From NCBI RefSeq assembly GCF_006861795.1, contig NZ_VDGH01000010.1, positions 63,982 through 127,981 on the forward strand: a DNA stretch of 64,000 nt, read 5' to 3'. Both the position numbers and the translations under genes were made by a program. Origin of the DNA: Psychrobacillus lasiicapitis (lineage in GTDB: Bacteria > Bacillota > Bacilli > Bacillales_A > Planococcaceae). The notes under the pieces were generated by a model. The model made no database searches. It was not told the DNA's origin and worked only from the letters and a program-made list of their open reading frames with translations. Positions 9,530-19,018 of this stretch are shown here, one piece after another (within the stretch, counting starts at the first letter, position 1; every line of letters starts with the position of its first letter).

Positions 9530-11070
9530 TTATCATCCCTCCCAAAGTAACTAGCTCCGCGCACAAATCCATAGTCATCAGCGTTGGTGTGATTTTTACT
9601 ATCGGTTTTCTGATTTTGTTTTCGCTTTTTATTTCTTTCTAGTATGCTTTTCAAAACAGAAACCGTTGGGTTTGTAGAGATTTCAAGTAGTGTTTCTGCT
9701 GCTTTTTCCATTTCACTGTTTGTATATCTTGTAGCTAAATTCCTTAGCGTGCTGAGGATACTTAATGACTTTTTCTCCACATTCATTTCCAAGATAGAAG
9801 AGACAAATTGGAGTGTAGATGGTCCAATCGTTTCCGCCCACTTTCGATTGTTTTCAGGATTATGTTCTAAATATGATCGGTGATTATCAGGCATATGGTC
9901 TGTGTTTGTAGAAAACTGTCCAATTTCACCATATAACCGTTTGTGGGATGCAATTCGGACTTCTTTGAAGTAAACTTCAATTAAATCCGTGGTTTGTCTT
10001 ATATCGACATTCTCCCGGACGTAATCATATGGAACGGAATAATACATTCTTTCAACCTGGATGTGGTAGTTCAGTTGAACTTTTGCTGTTTTCCATTCCG
10101 CAAGTTTATAACGTGTTTGAGGAAGCTGTTGAAAGTGGGATTTCTCTTCTTCCTCATACACCTTTTTACGCGAGCCCGGTCGCTTTTGAAAATTGATTGT
10201 ATTGATTTCTTCTAGACTTTTAAAGATTTGCTTATTCAGATCATCAATATAGAAACATTGATAGTTTCTTAGTGCAGCTATAATCTGCCGGGAAATGTAC
10301 CCAACAGTCCCTTCAACACTTGGTTTGTCTTTGGGTTTACGGACACGGCTTGGGACAATGACTGTATGATAATAATCTGCGAGTTCACGATAAGCCTCAT
10401 TCAGAACCGGTTCTCCCCGAAGCGCCTTTGTAACACCTGTTTTCAAATTGTCCGGAACCAAGGTTTCTGGAACACCTTCAAAGTACTCAAATGCATGGAT
10501 ATGAGCGATAAGCCAATTAGCTGATTTCATATCTAAAAACGCTTCAACGTAGCTGTATTGACTATAGGGCAAGGTAGCGATAAAGACATAAGCCGGAATT
10601 GATTCTCCTGTTGAACGATCTATAATCTGCAGTGTCGATCCAGCCCAGTCCACCTCCATGATTTGACCTGGTTTTCTTCGAATAGGCATCGTTAACTTAT
10701 ACTTCTTCGCGTATTTCCCATAGCTTTCACAAAAAGTCCGATAAGCATAGGGGATCTTTCCACTTTCACGTGCTTCAGTCGCATACTCATGATGCAATAA
10801 AGTCAAAGTGACGTTCTTTTTTTGTAACTCCTTATGCACTTTTTCCCAATCAACCGGGAAGTACCCTTTCTCAACAGCTTGCTTCTCTGGAAAGAGAAAC
10901 GATTCTAACCAGGGACTAGTCATCTCATCGTTCAAACTCTCTAGACCAAGCTTCTTGGTGCATTGAACGACATCCGAAACTGTATTTCTTGAGTGGCCAG
11001 TACTAGAACTAATGGTTCTTTGACTGACTCCTTCAAAATAAAGTTCCAAAATCTTGCGACAGTTAATCAT
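9526..11070 (-). CDS. istA: IS21-family transposase IstA
   Basis: This 514-residue DDE transposase starts with a helix-turn-helix (KILELYFEGVSQRTISSSTGHSRNTV). It continues with the catalytic core containing MEVDWAGSTLQI (first Asp), VPDNLKTGV (second Asp) and PKDKPSVEGTVGYISRQI (Glu). A C-terminal beta-barrel and basic tail follow. The start at 11070 is chosen over the longer in-frame ATG at 11115 because AGGAGG lies 8 bases before it and the family begins with this HTH. The ORF is undamaged. Confidence 0.93.
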   Translation of the reverse strand: MINCRKILELYFEGVSQRTISSSTGHSRNTVSDVVQCTKKLGLESLNDEMTSPWLESFLFPEKQAVEKGYFPVDWEKVHKELQKKNVTLTLLHHEYATEARESGKIPYAYRTFCESYGKYAKKYKLTMPIRRKPGQIMEVDWAGSTLQIIDRSTGESIPAYVFIATLPYSQYSYVEAFLDMKSANWLIAHIHAFEYFEGVPETLVPDNLKTGVTKALRGEPVLNEAYRELADYYHTVIVPSRVRKPKDKPSVEGTVGYISRQIIAALRNYQCFYIDDLNKQIFKSLEEINTINFQKRPGSRKKVYEEEEKSHFQQLPQTRYKLAEWKTAKVQLNYHIQVERMYYSVPYDYVRENVDIRQTTDLIEVYFKEVRIASHKRLYGEIGQFSTNTDHMPDNHRSYLEHNPENNRKWAETIGPSTLQFVSSILEMNVEKKSLSILSTLRNLATRYTNSEMEKAAETLLEISTNPTVSVLKSILERNKKRKQNQKTDSKNHTNADDYGFVRGASYFGRDDK

Positions 11071-11149
11071 AAAAAAAACCTCCTGTACATTAATGTCATG
11101 CGAGTTCGCATGCAAATTAAGTATACAAGAGGCTATTCTTTATTCTATT

Positions 11150-11244
11150 CATAGTGGCTCCCTGCACCGCAATTGATGGCTCTTTTATCCGCACTTACTG
11201 GCTCAAAACTCCACATAAGTGGCTCTATTCATCCGCAATAATCA
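11150..11244. repeat. IS21 left terminal repeats
   Basis: Between istA and the IS end, three copies of a GGCTC core (11153, 11194 and 11221 region) are spaced with TTATCCGCACTT and TTCATCCGCAAT. IS21-family ends carry such multiple transposase-binding repeats. The outermost repeat ends at about 11244. Confidence 0.6.
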
Positions 11245-11272
11245 ACTTAGTTCTGTTACATTAAACTCACAT

Positions 11273-11614
11273 TTAAACCTTTTTAACAAATTCAGATTTT
11301 AATTTCATCGCTCCAAAACCATCAATTTTACAATCAATATCATGGTCTCCATCAACTAAACGGATATCTTTCACTTTTGTACCGATTTTTACAACTGATG
11401 ACGTTCCTTTTACTTTAAGATCTTTGATGACTGTTACAGAATCACCATCGTTTAAGACATTTCCATTTGCATCTTTGATAACCTTAGTATCTTCACTATT
11501 TTCTGCTTCCGGGTCTAAAGTCCACTCATGGGCACATTCTGGACAAACAAAAAGATTTCCGTCTTCGTATGTGTACTCTGAATTACATTTTGGACAATTT
11601 GGTAAATTAGACAT
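11273..11614 (-). CDS. PhnA/YjdM-type zinc ribbon protein
   Basis: This 113-residue protein has an N-terminal zinc ribbon ([21 protein letters not shown]) and a C-terminal SH3-like domain ([19 protein letters not shown], then [15 protein letters not shown]). It matches the PhnA (now YjdM) family. The old name phosphonoacetate hydrolase was a misassignment and the cell role is unknown. The start at 11614 is preferred over 11641: GGAGGG precedes it and the family starts MSxLPxCPKC. It is a single gene lying just outside the IS21 left end. Confidence 0.9.
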   Translation of the reverse strand: MSNLPNCPKCNSEYTYEDGNLFVCPECAHEWTLDPEAENSEDTKVIKDANGNVLNDGDSVTVIKDLKVKGTSSVVKIGTKVKDIRLVDGDHDIDCKIDGFGAMKLKSEFVKKV

Positions 11615-11755
11615 ATTTTTATTCCCTCCACCCGTTATCATTCGTTTGAATAGATAGCAGTATTTTTCAATTACTTTTTTGCAAATTTATAAGACTAGTA
11701 GTTACAAACTTTAATTTTGGGAAGCGTTTCTTATCTGTTTCCCAAGCACCTATTT

Positions 11756-11862
11756 TTATCTCATATCTTTTAATTTCTTAATAATCATATTTGGTGTCGC
11801 CCATTCATCACGGTCAAAGTCAGAAATAGACACGTCGATGTCTAAACCGTTCTTGAAATTCT
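11756..11862 (-). pseudogene. Short C-terminal gene fragment
   Basis: A minus-strand frame of about 35 codons with well-formed protein sequence ([19 protein letters not shown], then [14 protein letters not shown]) stops at 11756. It has no start codon. It looks like the last piece of a lost gene whose family I cannot name. Confidence 0.3.
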
Positions 11863-11895
11863 ACTAATATAAAACTTTGTATGTGAAGTGAAATT

Positions 11896-13659
11896 TTAAA
11901 AATCTAATGCATTTGCCTTATTCTTTATTGTATTTACTTCCTGGGATTGCTGAGAAAGTTGAGTACATTCATGAAAAGCGAAATGCTTACATCCTATACA
12001 TTTTTTCGGATTCAAATGCTCTAAAGCACAATTAATTGCATCTCCTGTATGAGAAAAAAAGTTTTCTTCCCCAATTTCAACGTACAATCCATTCTTGTCT
12101 AGAGTTGTTTTTAACTCAGGTTGAATTCCTGAAATGAGAAGTATGCCACCTTGTTTTTTGTAATACTGAACAATATTCCTAAAGTAAGACTCTCCTGTCG
12201 TATCAATAAAAGGAACTTTTCCCATACGTAAAATTAAAACTTTGGGTTTATAATGAATGGTCGCTAAAATATTTTGTTCAAATGTTTGAGCAGCCCCAAA
12301 GAATAATGGACCTTCTATTGTGTAAATACTAATTTGTGGGCAATCATGAGCTTTATTTACCACATGTGGTAACAATTTTTCATTCTTTTTTGTATGATCA
12401 GGGAGCACTTTAGATATGACAAGCATATTACTCATACGTTTTGTAAACAAAATAATAGCTAAAATAAGACCGATTTCCACAGCTGTTGTCAAGCTTGTAA
12501 ATACAGTGAGTAAAAATGTTACAAGTAATACAAGAGAATCCCCTGTCTTCATTTTTAGTATGTGAACAAAGTGTTTTTGTTCGCTCATATTCCAAGCTAC
12601 CACCATTAAAATGGGAGCCATACTAGCAAGTGGAATATGTGAAGCATATGGAGCTAACAGAAGAAGCGTGAATAATACAAATCCCCCATGTATAACACCC
12701 GACATCGGAGATACAGCTCCATTTTTGATATTAGTTGCTGTTCGAGCAATCGCTCCAGTTGCAGGAATCCCTCCAAATAACGGTGTAATAATATTAGCAA
12801 TTCCCTGACCAATAAGCTCTTTGTTACTGTTATGTTTACTATTAGTCATACCATCTGCCACGACAGCGGACAAAAGAGATTCGATACCACCCAACATTGC
12901 AATAACAAATGCAGGACCAATTAACTGTTTTATGCGCTCTAATGTGATTACCGGTATGTCAAACTGAGGAAGTGTATTTGGAATCGTACCATATGCTGTA
13001 CCGATAGTAGGTACATGCCCTGAGAAGAATACAGTTGCAATTACAGTTGAGATAACAACACCTACTAATGAACCTGGTACTTTCGGTAAAATTTTTGGTG
13101 TTATAAGTATAACAAAAAAGCAAATCAAAGCAGTTATAACACTGTAAAAATTGACAGTACCAATATGAGTGAAGATTTCCTTTAGGTTTGCTATAAATTC
13201 CTCATGCTTTTTTATACCTGTTAGACCTAAAAGACTAGCAATTTGTCCCGTAAAGATAATGACAGCAATACCTGACGTAAAGCCAATTGTTACAGGACGT
13301 GGAATAAACTTAATTAAAGACCCTAGTTTAAAAATCCCCATAAGGCATAAGATAATTCCAGCCATTAAACCAGCAAGTAGTAAATTTTCATACCCATAGG
13401 TAATTACAATTCCTAAAAGAATTGGAACGAAAGCACCTGTAGGCCCTCCAATTTGATACTTCGAACCACCAAATAGCGAAATAAGTATCCCGGCAATACA
13501 GGCTGTATAAATCCCATACTCCGGTTTAACACCAGAGGCTATAGCAAAAGACATAGCAAGTGGAATCGCGACAACTCCAACAATCATTCCAGAAAGAAGA
13601 TCCTTTTGAAAATGTCCAAATGAATATCCTTCAAATCTTCCCGTAAATAACTCTTTCAT
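11896..13659 (-). CDS. SulP family anion transporter with STAS domain
   Basis: This 587-residue SLC26/SulP permease has about 12-14 helices in the first 400 residues, including the signatures DLLSGMIVGVVAIPLAMSFA and IGGPTGAFVPILLG. A cytoplasmic STAS domain follows (IYTIEGPLFFGAAQTFE, KVPFIDTTGESYF). Family substrates are sulfate, bicarbonate or other anions. An unusual Cys/His-rich tail, CIGCKHFAFHEC, lies at residues 554-565 and may bind metal or a thiophilic ion. It is the last gene of a minus-strand set with an ArsR regulator and another Cys-rich protein (about 180 bases upstream). That context suggests metal- or oxyanion-controlled transport. Confidence 0.9.
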   Translation of the reverse strand: MKELFTGRFEGYSFGHFQKDLLSGMIVGVVAIPLAMSFAIASGVKPEYGIYTACIAGILISLFGGSKYQIGGPTGAFVPILLGIVITYGYENLLLAGLMAGIILCLMGIFKLGSLIKFIPRPVTIGFTSGIAVIIFTGQIASLLGLTGIKKHEEFIANLKEIFTHIGTVNFYSVITALICFFVILITPKILPKVPGSLVGVVISTVIATVFFSGHVPTIGTAYGTIPNTLPQFDIPVITLERIKQLIGPAFVIAMLGGIESLLSAVVADGMTNSKHNSNKELIGQGIANIITPLFGGIPATGAIARTATNIKNGAVSPMSGVIHGGFVLFTLLLLAPYASHIPLASMAPILMVVAWNMSEQKHFVHILKMKTGDSLVLLVTFLLTVFTSLTTAVEIGLILAIILFTKRMSNMLVISKVLPDHTKKNEKLLPHVVNKAHDCPQISIYTIEGPLFFGAAQTFEQNILATIHYKPKVLILRMGKVPFIDTTGESYFRNIVQYYKKQGGILLISGIQPELKTTLDKNGLYVEIGEENFFSHTGDAINCALEHLNPKKCIGCKHFAFHECTQLSQQSQEVNTIKNKANALDF

Positions 13660-13839
13660 TCCAAACCCTTCTTTTCTATTTTTATTGAATCTTACTTCTT
13701 CTGAAGAATATTTTCTTTTGATAATTTTGAATTACAAATGCAGTTTTCATACTTTTATACAAAAGCTCTCTATCTCATTACAAGAGAGTATCAGCCTAAT
13801 ATTGGTTATACGTTTTGCTTAAATGCCGCTCTAATTTAC

Positions 13840-14223
13840 CTATATCTCCACCTTCTTGTTAACCTCCGCTAGAAGCTCTCCGGCTCGACTATCTAACTTC
13901 TTCGTATCTATAAACGATGTAATCCATACCTTATCTGGAGTAATATCTCTGCGGAACATTTGTCCTGGGATTTCATTCCATAAACGATTCCATTCATCTA
14001 ATACTCCTACTTGATCAAATAAAAAACCTTGAATCCCACATAACCAAGCTGTACAAGCTGTATTTCTTTTTTGACATCCAACTCCATCTTGTAAATGTTG
14101 ACATGAAAAACAACAGGAATTTCCACTTTTAATACAAACCTTACAAACATAATGGGCTCCTATTGAGCGAAATATTTCCATTCCATGTTGGATGATATCT
14201 TCTTTCTTAACCTCAATTTTCAA
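13840..14223 (-). CDS. Cysteine-rich protein of unknown function
   Basis: This 127-residue soluble protein has nine cysteines packed between residues about 27 and 62 (CKVCIKSGNSCCFSCQHL, then GCQKRNTACTAWLC), a likely metal or Fe-S site. The C-terminal half is helical. It begins 1 base after the arsR stop, so the two are translationally linked. No catalytic family is recognised. Given the Cys-rich tail of the SulP transporter next door, it may bind the same metal or act as a sensor or chaperone. That is inference from context. Confidence 0.75.
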   Translation of the reverse strand: MKIEVKKEDIIQHGMEIFRSIGAHYVCKVCIKSGNSCCFSCQHLQDGVGCQKRNTACTAWLCGIQGFLFDQVGVLDEWNRLWNEIPGQMFRRDITPDKVWITSFIDTKKLDSRAGELLAEVNKKVEI

Positions 14224-14224
14224 C

Positions 14225-14578
14225 CTAACCCTCCTTAACTATCGATTCACCTTCTGTTTCATTTAGTTCTTCTAACATTGAAATCGTGTCGATTAAATGG
14301 TTGTTAAAAATTTTCCGTGCAATTACCAGTAAATTCATAATCATAGGATCCCGAAGAGAATATAAAACTCGTTTTCCATCTTTGGTGCCGACAACAATAT
14401 TTTTAGCACGTAGTACACTTAACTGTTGAGAAACAGCAGAGCCTTCCTTATTAAGAATGCTCTGGATTTCATTTACACTTTTTTCACCCTCTGACAATAA
14501 TTCGAGAATATGTATTCGCAAGGGATGTGATAAGGCTTTAAAAAAATCAGCCTTAAATTTTTGCATTTCGTCTCCCAT
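14225..14578 (-). CDS. ArsR/SmtB-family transcriptional regulator
   Basis: This 117-residue winged-helix repressor contains the ArsR-type pattern FFKALSHPLRIHILELLSEG, then a helix-turn-helix (SVNEIQSILNKEGSAVSQQLSVL) and the wing KDGKRVLYSL. No CxC metal site like that of ArsR or CadC is present, so the inducer is uncertain. The start at 14578 is chosen because GGAGG lies 8 bases upstream; a longer frame to 14716 is AT-rich and not family-like. It probably autoregulates this operon through repeats just upstream. Confidence 0.92.
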   Translation of the reverse strand: MGDEMQKFKADFFKALSHPLRIHILELLSEGEKSVNEIQSILNKEGSAVSQQLSVLRAKNIVVGTKDGKRVLYSLRDPMIMNLLVIARKIFNNHLIDTISMLEELNETEGESIVKEG

Positions 14579-14620
14579 TTTAACGCCTCCATTACTTATC
14601 CTTGATTTTAAGAAATCTAT

Positions 14621-14680
14621 ATGTATCATATACATCTTCAAATTTTTGAATATATATATAATACATATAGAACTTACAAT
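14621..14680 (-). promoter_or_regulatory. Likely promoter/operator of the arsR-SulP operon
   Basis: Upstream of arsR lies a perfect inverted repeat ATGTAT-CAT-ATACAT (14621-14635) and an alternating AT tract with ATACATATAG (14651-14671). ArsR proteins usually bind AT-rich 12-2-12 palindromes of this kind. On the minus strand TTGTAA is followed after 17 bases by TATATA, a plausible sigma A promoter overlapping the repeats. Not proven. Confidence 0.45.
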
Positions 14681-14868
14681 TTTCAATACAAATTTTGAAA
14701 CGTAAAAAAAAACCATAAACGACCGTTTTTGATATGGTAAGTGAACTTCTCTAAAAACCTCAAAAACTATTTAAATACATAACCAAAAATATAACCAAAA
14801 TCTAAATACCAATATATCTATCTCTACCCCCTTTTTGGTATAGTTAAGGCATTAATAAGGGGGGATTC

Positions 14869-15441
14869 TTGTTGAAATTTGGATATCCACGTGTCAGTAC
14901 ACAAGATCAGTCATTATCGTTACAACTTGATGCATTGGCTCACTACGGAGTGGACCAGACTTTTGAAGAAAAAGAATCAGGTAAGAAAAAAAAACGACCA
15001 CAGTTAGATAACCTTCTTAAAGTTTTACGTAAAAGCGACACGGTGGTTGTCTATAAATTAGATCGTATCAGTCGTAGTACCAAACATTTAATTGAGCTTA
15101 TGGAACATTTTGAAGCAAAGGGAATTCATTTTGTCTCCATTCAAGACAAGGTTGACACAACAACTGCTATGGGACGTTTCTTTTTCAGAATGTTGGCCAG
15201 CATAGCAGAATTAGAACGTGATATTATCAGTGAACGAACGAAAGATGGATTGACGGCTGCTAGAGCTATGGGAAGAAACGGAGGAAGACCGAAGGTTGAT
15301 TTAAAGAAAATAGAACTTGCTATAAAAATGTATGAAAGCAAAGATTACTCGTTATCTCAAATAAAGACGGCAACAGGGATTGGAGCGACAACGTTATATC
15401 GTTATCTAAAAAAGAAAAAGATATCTAGCGAGGAGTTGTAG
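14869..15441 (+). CDS. tnpR: Tn3-type serine resolvase
   Basis: This site-specific recombinase resolves transposon cointegrates at res. It has 190 residues. The N-terminal catalytic domain has the active Ser10 in FGYPRVSTQDQ, then VVYKLDRISRSTKHLIEL and MLASIAELERDIISERT. A C-terminal helix-turn-helix follows (SLSQIKTATGIGATTLYRYL). The start codon is TTG at 14869 or the next TTG at 14872, preceded by AAGGGGGG. It has no lesions, in contrast to the transposase that follows. Confidence 0.92.
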   Translation: MLKFGYPRVSTQDQSLSLQLDALAHYGVDQTFEEKESGKKKKRPQLDNLLKVLRKSDTVVVYKLDRISRSTKHLIELMEHFEAKGIHFVSIQDKVDTTTAMGRFFFRMLASIAELERDIISERTKDGLTAARAMGRNGGRPKVDLKKIELAIKMYESKDYSLSQIKTATGIGATTLYRYLKKKKISSEEL

Positions 15442-15446
15442 CATAA

Positions 15447-18274
15447 GAGGGAAAGAATTACTGACTGGAGATCAAAGAACGGAATTTGTACGAATTCCAG
15501 ATGATATGAGCGAAAGTGAACTAGAAACTTACTATACTTTTTCACAATATGACCTTGAAATTATTAAACGACACAGAAGAGATCATAATCGCTTAGGCTT
15601 TGCTATTCAATTATGTGTTCTAAGCTATCCTGGATGGTCCCTTTCAGATGTTGGGCTTATTCCAGATTACATAATCGAATACATAGCTAGACAGATAAAT
15701 GCCAACTAAACATGAGCATATGGAAGAAATCCGTCAAGTATATGGTTATCAGAATTTCTCCTTAGGGAATTATCGCAAGGTAGCTCAGTTTCTTGTAAAT
15801 CATGCCTTGCAAAATGGAAATTCAATGTATCTTCTTCGTACAGCACAAGAAGAACTACGTAATCAGAAAATTATCCTCCCTGGTATGACTACTATAGAAA
15901 GGCTTGTTTGGGAAACTCGTCAACGAGCTGAGGAAAGGATTTTTAAATCATTAACTTGTACTCTTTCCAAATGGCAAAAACAAAAGTTAGATAAACTTAT
16001 AGATCCCTTTGTAGACAATAGAAAAACCCCTTTAGCATGGCTGAGGGAACTTCCCGGCCAATCTTCACCTGAAGCCTTTTTAAAAGTAATAAAGCGCTTA
16101 GAATAAATTCGAGATTTAAAATTAGAAATAAATACAGAACAAATCCATCCCAATCGGTTACTTCAATTATCTCGAATTGGAGCACGGTATGAACCACACT
16201 CATTTCGAAGGTTTAAAGAAAAGAAGAAATATGCAATTCTGGTTGCCTATCTAGTAACACTAAGCCAAGATCTAATTGACCAAGCAATTGAAATTCATTA
16301 TCGACAAATGATGATTTTACAATCAAAGGGCCGTAAAACACAAGAGGAAATGCAAAAAGAAAATGGAAAAGCAGTGAATGAAAAAGTCGTGTATTTTGCA
16401 GATATTGGTGCAGCACTTATTCAAGCAAGAAATGAAGGGCTTGATCCATTTAATGCTATTGAAATGATTATGCCATGGGATAAAATTGTTTCTTCCGTCG
16501 AAGAAGCACAAAAATTAGCCCGACCGATGGATTACGATTATCTAGATTTGTTAGAAAATCGTTTTTCTTACCTAAGAAAATATACTCCTACTTTTCTTAA
16601 ATCTTTTGAATTTCGTTCTACACAAGGTACAGAGCCACTATTGCAAGCCTTGAAGACCCTAAATGAAATGAATGAATCTGGTAAAAGGAAAATTCCAAAT
16701 GATGCCCCAGTAGATTTTATTCCTAAGCGTTGGAAGAAGCATGTTTATGGTGAAGATGGAGTAATTAATCGACACTATTTTGAGATGGCTGCACTAACAG
16801 AGTTAAAAAATCATATTCGATCAGGCGATATATCTGTAGTCGGTAGTAGACTTCATAAAGATTTTGAAGAGTATCTTGTTCCTAGAGAAGAGTGGACAAC
16901 AACTCGTCTCACGGAAACTAAACTAGCCGTTCATTCATAGGCAGATGAATATCTTGAGGAAAGAAGAAAGTCATTAGCTCAACGCCTTACATGGGTTTCA
17001 AATAATCTTGATTCTCTGGAAGGAGTAAATATCGAAAAGGCTAAGATCCGAGTGGATCGTTTGGAGAAGAATACACCCGAAGAAGTAAGAGCGTTTAGCC
17101 TGTCTTTATATAATATGTTGCCGAGAATAAAGCTCACTGATCTTTTAATGGAGGTAGCACACTGGACAGGATTTGACGAAATGTTGATACATGCCTCAAC
17201 CAATCGTCCACCAAAGGGAGAGGAAAAAGTAGTTCTCATGGCTGCTCTCATGGCAATGGGAACTAACATAGGACTTACTAAAATGGCAGAAGCCACACCA
17301 GGAGTTACCTATCATCAAATGGCTAATGCAGCGCAGTGGCGTTTATTGATGATGCTATAAGTCGTGCACAAGCGACATTAGTAAATTTTCAACATAAGCT
17401 TAAACTAGCTTTATATTGGGGAGATGGAAGTACCTCTTCTTCTGATGGAATGCGTGTACAGGTTGGTGTTTCATCGTTACATGCCAATGCCAATCCACAC
17501 TATGGGTCTGGAAAAGGAGCAACCATTTATCGATTTACTAGTGATCAATTTTCAACTTTTTATACGGAAGTCATTAATACCAATGCTCGTGATGCTGTAC
17601 ACGTTATTGATGGATTACTTCATCATGAGACAGATTTAAATATTGAAGAGCATTTTACAGACACAGCTGGCTACGCCGACTCAGTATTTGGATTGAGTCA
17701 TTTACTAGGATTTCGTTTTGCACCAAGGCTACGTGATTTAGCTGACTCTAAGCTATTCACCATCCAAACGCAAACGCCAAATGAATTCCCCAAATTAGAA
17801 AATATACTCCGTGGTCGTATTAATACTAAAATGATTCAAGAAAATTTCGATGACGTATTACGTGTAGCTCATTCTATTCGAGAAGGAAAAGTGTCCGGTT
17901 CACTTATTTTGGATTACATATCTAACGAAACACTACGCCGTCGAATTCAACGTGGACTAAATAAAGGGGAAGCCATGAATGGGTTAGCGCGAGCCTTATT
18001 CTTTGGAAAACGGGGTGAGTTACGTGAACGAGGATTACAAGACCAACTACAACGGGCAAGTGCTTTAAACATTCTAATTAACGCTATTAGCGTATGGAAT
18101 ACCGTTTATCTTACAGAAGCAACAAAATTAATGAAGGAAAAGGGGAATTTGAGAGAAGATTTACTTAAACATATTTCCCCGTCAGGGTGGGAACATATTA
18201 ATTTTCTTGGTGAATACAACTTTGATGCAAATAAAGTAGCAAGTTTACATTCACTACGCCCTCTTATTCAATAA
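15447..18274 (+). pseudogene. tnpA: Tn3-family transposase, multiply disrupted
   Basis: Five frames join to a Tn3 transposase of nearly full length (about 940 residues). It opens RGKELLTGDQRTEFVRIPDD and includes the catalytic-core blocks ALYWGDGSTSSSDGMR, FTDTAGYADSVFGLSHLLG and ALFFGKRGELRERGLQDQ. Lesions are a frameshift near 15700-15710, an in-frame TAA at 16104, an in-frame TAG at 16938 and a second frameshift near 17340. The expected start codon near 15445 also seems lost (ATA). DDE residues in the C-terminal piece look preserved. Decay after immobilisation is the simplest reading. Confidence 0.92.
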
Positions 18275-18334
18275 TACTAAAGGCCGATGATTCCTTAGCG
18301 TAGGGAAAATCGGCTTTTTTCCTCCCAAAATTCT

Positions 18335-18372
18335 CTTAGCGTATGTTTTCCGCGTTTTGTTGGTAGGACTCC
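18335..18372. repeat. Tn3-type right terminal inverted repeat
   Basis: The 38 bases end ...TGGTAGGACTCC. Read inward they start GGAGTCCTACCAAC and finish ACATACGCTAAG, matching the length and TACGCTAAG-like inner end of Tn3-family repeats. The site lies 61 bases past the transposase stop. No partner was seen on the left. Confidence 0.7.
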
Positions 18373-18423
18373 AATAATAGTAGTTACCTATTTTTTTATT
18401 TTTTCATATTTAAATAAGCAAGT

Positions 18424-18472
18424 GACCTTTCGGGTTAATGATGTAAGCCATTAATCCTAAAGGTCTCTTTTT
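18424..18472 (+). terminator. Rho-independent terminator outside Tn3
   Basis: A long stem (GACCTTTCGGGTTAATG / CATTAATCCTAAAGGTC, one mismatch) with an 8-nt loop is followed by TCTTTTT. It lies just outside the Tn3 right end. The spacer to 18677 is otherwise AT-rich and empty. Confidence 0.75.
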
Positions 18473-18677
18473 AATTGGTATAGAAATAAGTGATAGGTGA
18501 AACAAAGAATAAAGGAGGAAAAATAAAAGTAAGAAAAAATTGGATGAAATGAGATTGAATTTTAGAAAAGGGGGTTAAATTTTCATCATTAAATTTACGG
18601 TTTAATTAATTTAAACATAAAACTATTAATATTATTGATATTAATAGCTTTATAACAATATTTAAATTAATAAAGAT

Positions 18678-18962
18678 ATGAAACTCACCAAACAGTATCA
18701 AGAAGTGAAAGATCAAGGACTTCAAATACTAGCAGTAAATATAGGAGAATCCGATTTTGTCGTACAAAAATATATTGATCGAAAAGGCTTAACTTTTCCA
18801 GTTTTAATTGATGACAATAAAAGTGTAATGGAAACCTATTATATTAACCCTTTGCCAACTACTATTCTTATTAACCCAGAAGGGAAAATAGAGAAAATAA
18901 TCACAGGCGAGATGAGTGAAGAAAGCATTAAGCGTTATATGAAGCAAATAATGCCTATCTAA
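18678..18962 (+). pseudogene. TlpA/ResA-like thioredoxin, C-terminal fragment
   Basis: These 94 residues match the C-terminal half of a TlpA/ResA-type thioredoxin: GLQILAVNIGESDFVVQKYI, GLTFPVLIDDNKSVMETY, then the cis-Pro loop PLPTTILINPEGKI. The signal anchor and the WCxxC redox centre that should precede it are missing, and the AT-rich leader has no ribosome site. The fragment therefore cannot act as an oxidoreductase. It is followed by a kinase/regulator pair that is also damaged, so the whole group seems to be decaying together. Confidence 0.75.
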
Positions 18963-19018
18963 AATGCGATTTCATATAAACTATTTAGATTTTTTAGTGA
19001 GAAGGTGCAAATGTTCTA

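Larger units (their letters stand above)
8771..11244 (-). mobile_element. IS21-family insertion sequence, right end apparently missing
   Basis: The element carries istA and istB in the normal overlapping order. Its left terminal region has the repeated GGCTC / TTATCCGC motifs typical of this family. The left end is near 11244 (TGATTATTGCGGATG read on the minus strand). Past the istB stop codon at 8771 I find no matching inverted repeat: the sequence goes straight into a foreign reading frame. So the right terminus seems deleted, and self-transposition is unlikely even though both proteins look intact. Confidence 0.8.
14700..18372 (+). mobile_element. Tn3-family transposon remnant (resolvase + decayed transposase)
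   Basis: A resolvase gene and a transposase gene lie in tandem on the plus strand, and a 38-bp Tn3-type terminal repeat follows at 18335-18372. The spacer 14720-14868, with repeats such as ACCAAAAATATAACCAAAATC, probably holds the res site. No matching left terminal repeat was found near 14700 or further left, so the left border is an estimate. The transposase carries at least four lesions, so the element is dead for transposition. Confidence 0.75.

Noticed and set aside
12611-13399. Plus-strand ORFs opposite the SulP gene
   Set aside because: Mirror frames of a strongly supported membrane protein; no start signals.
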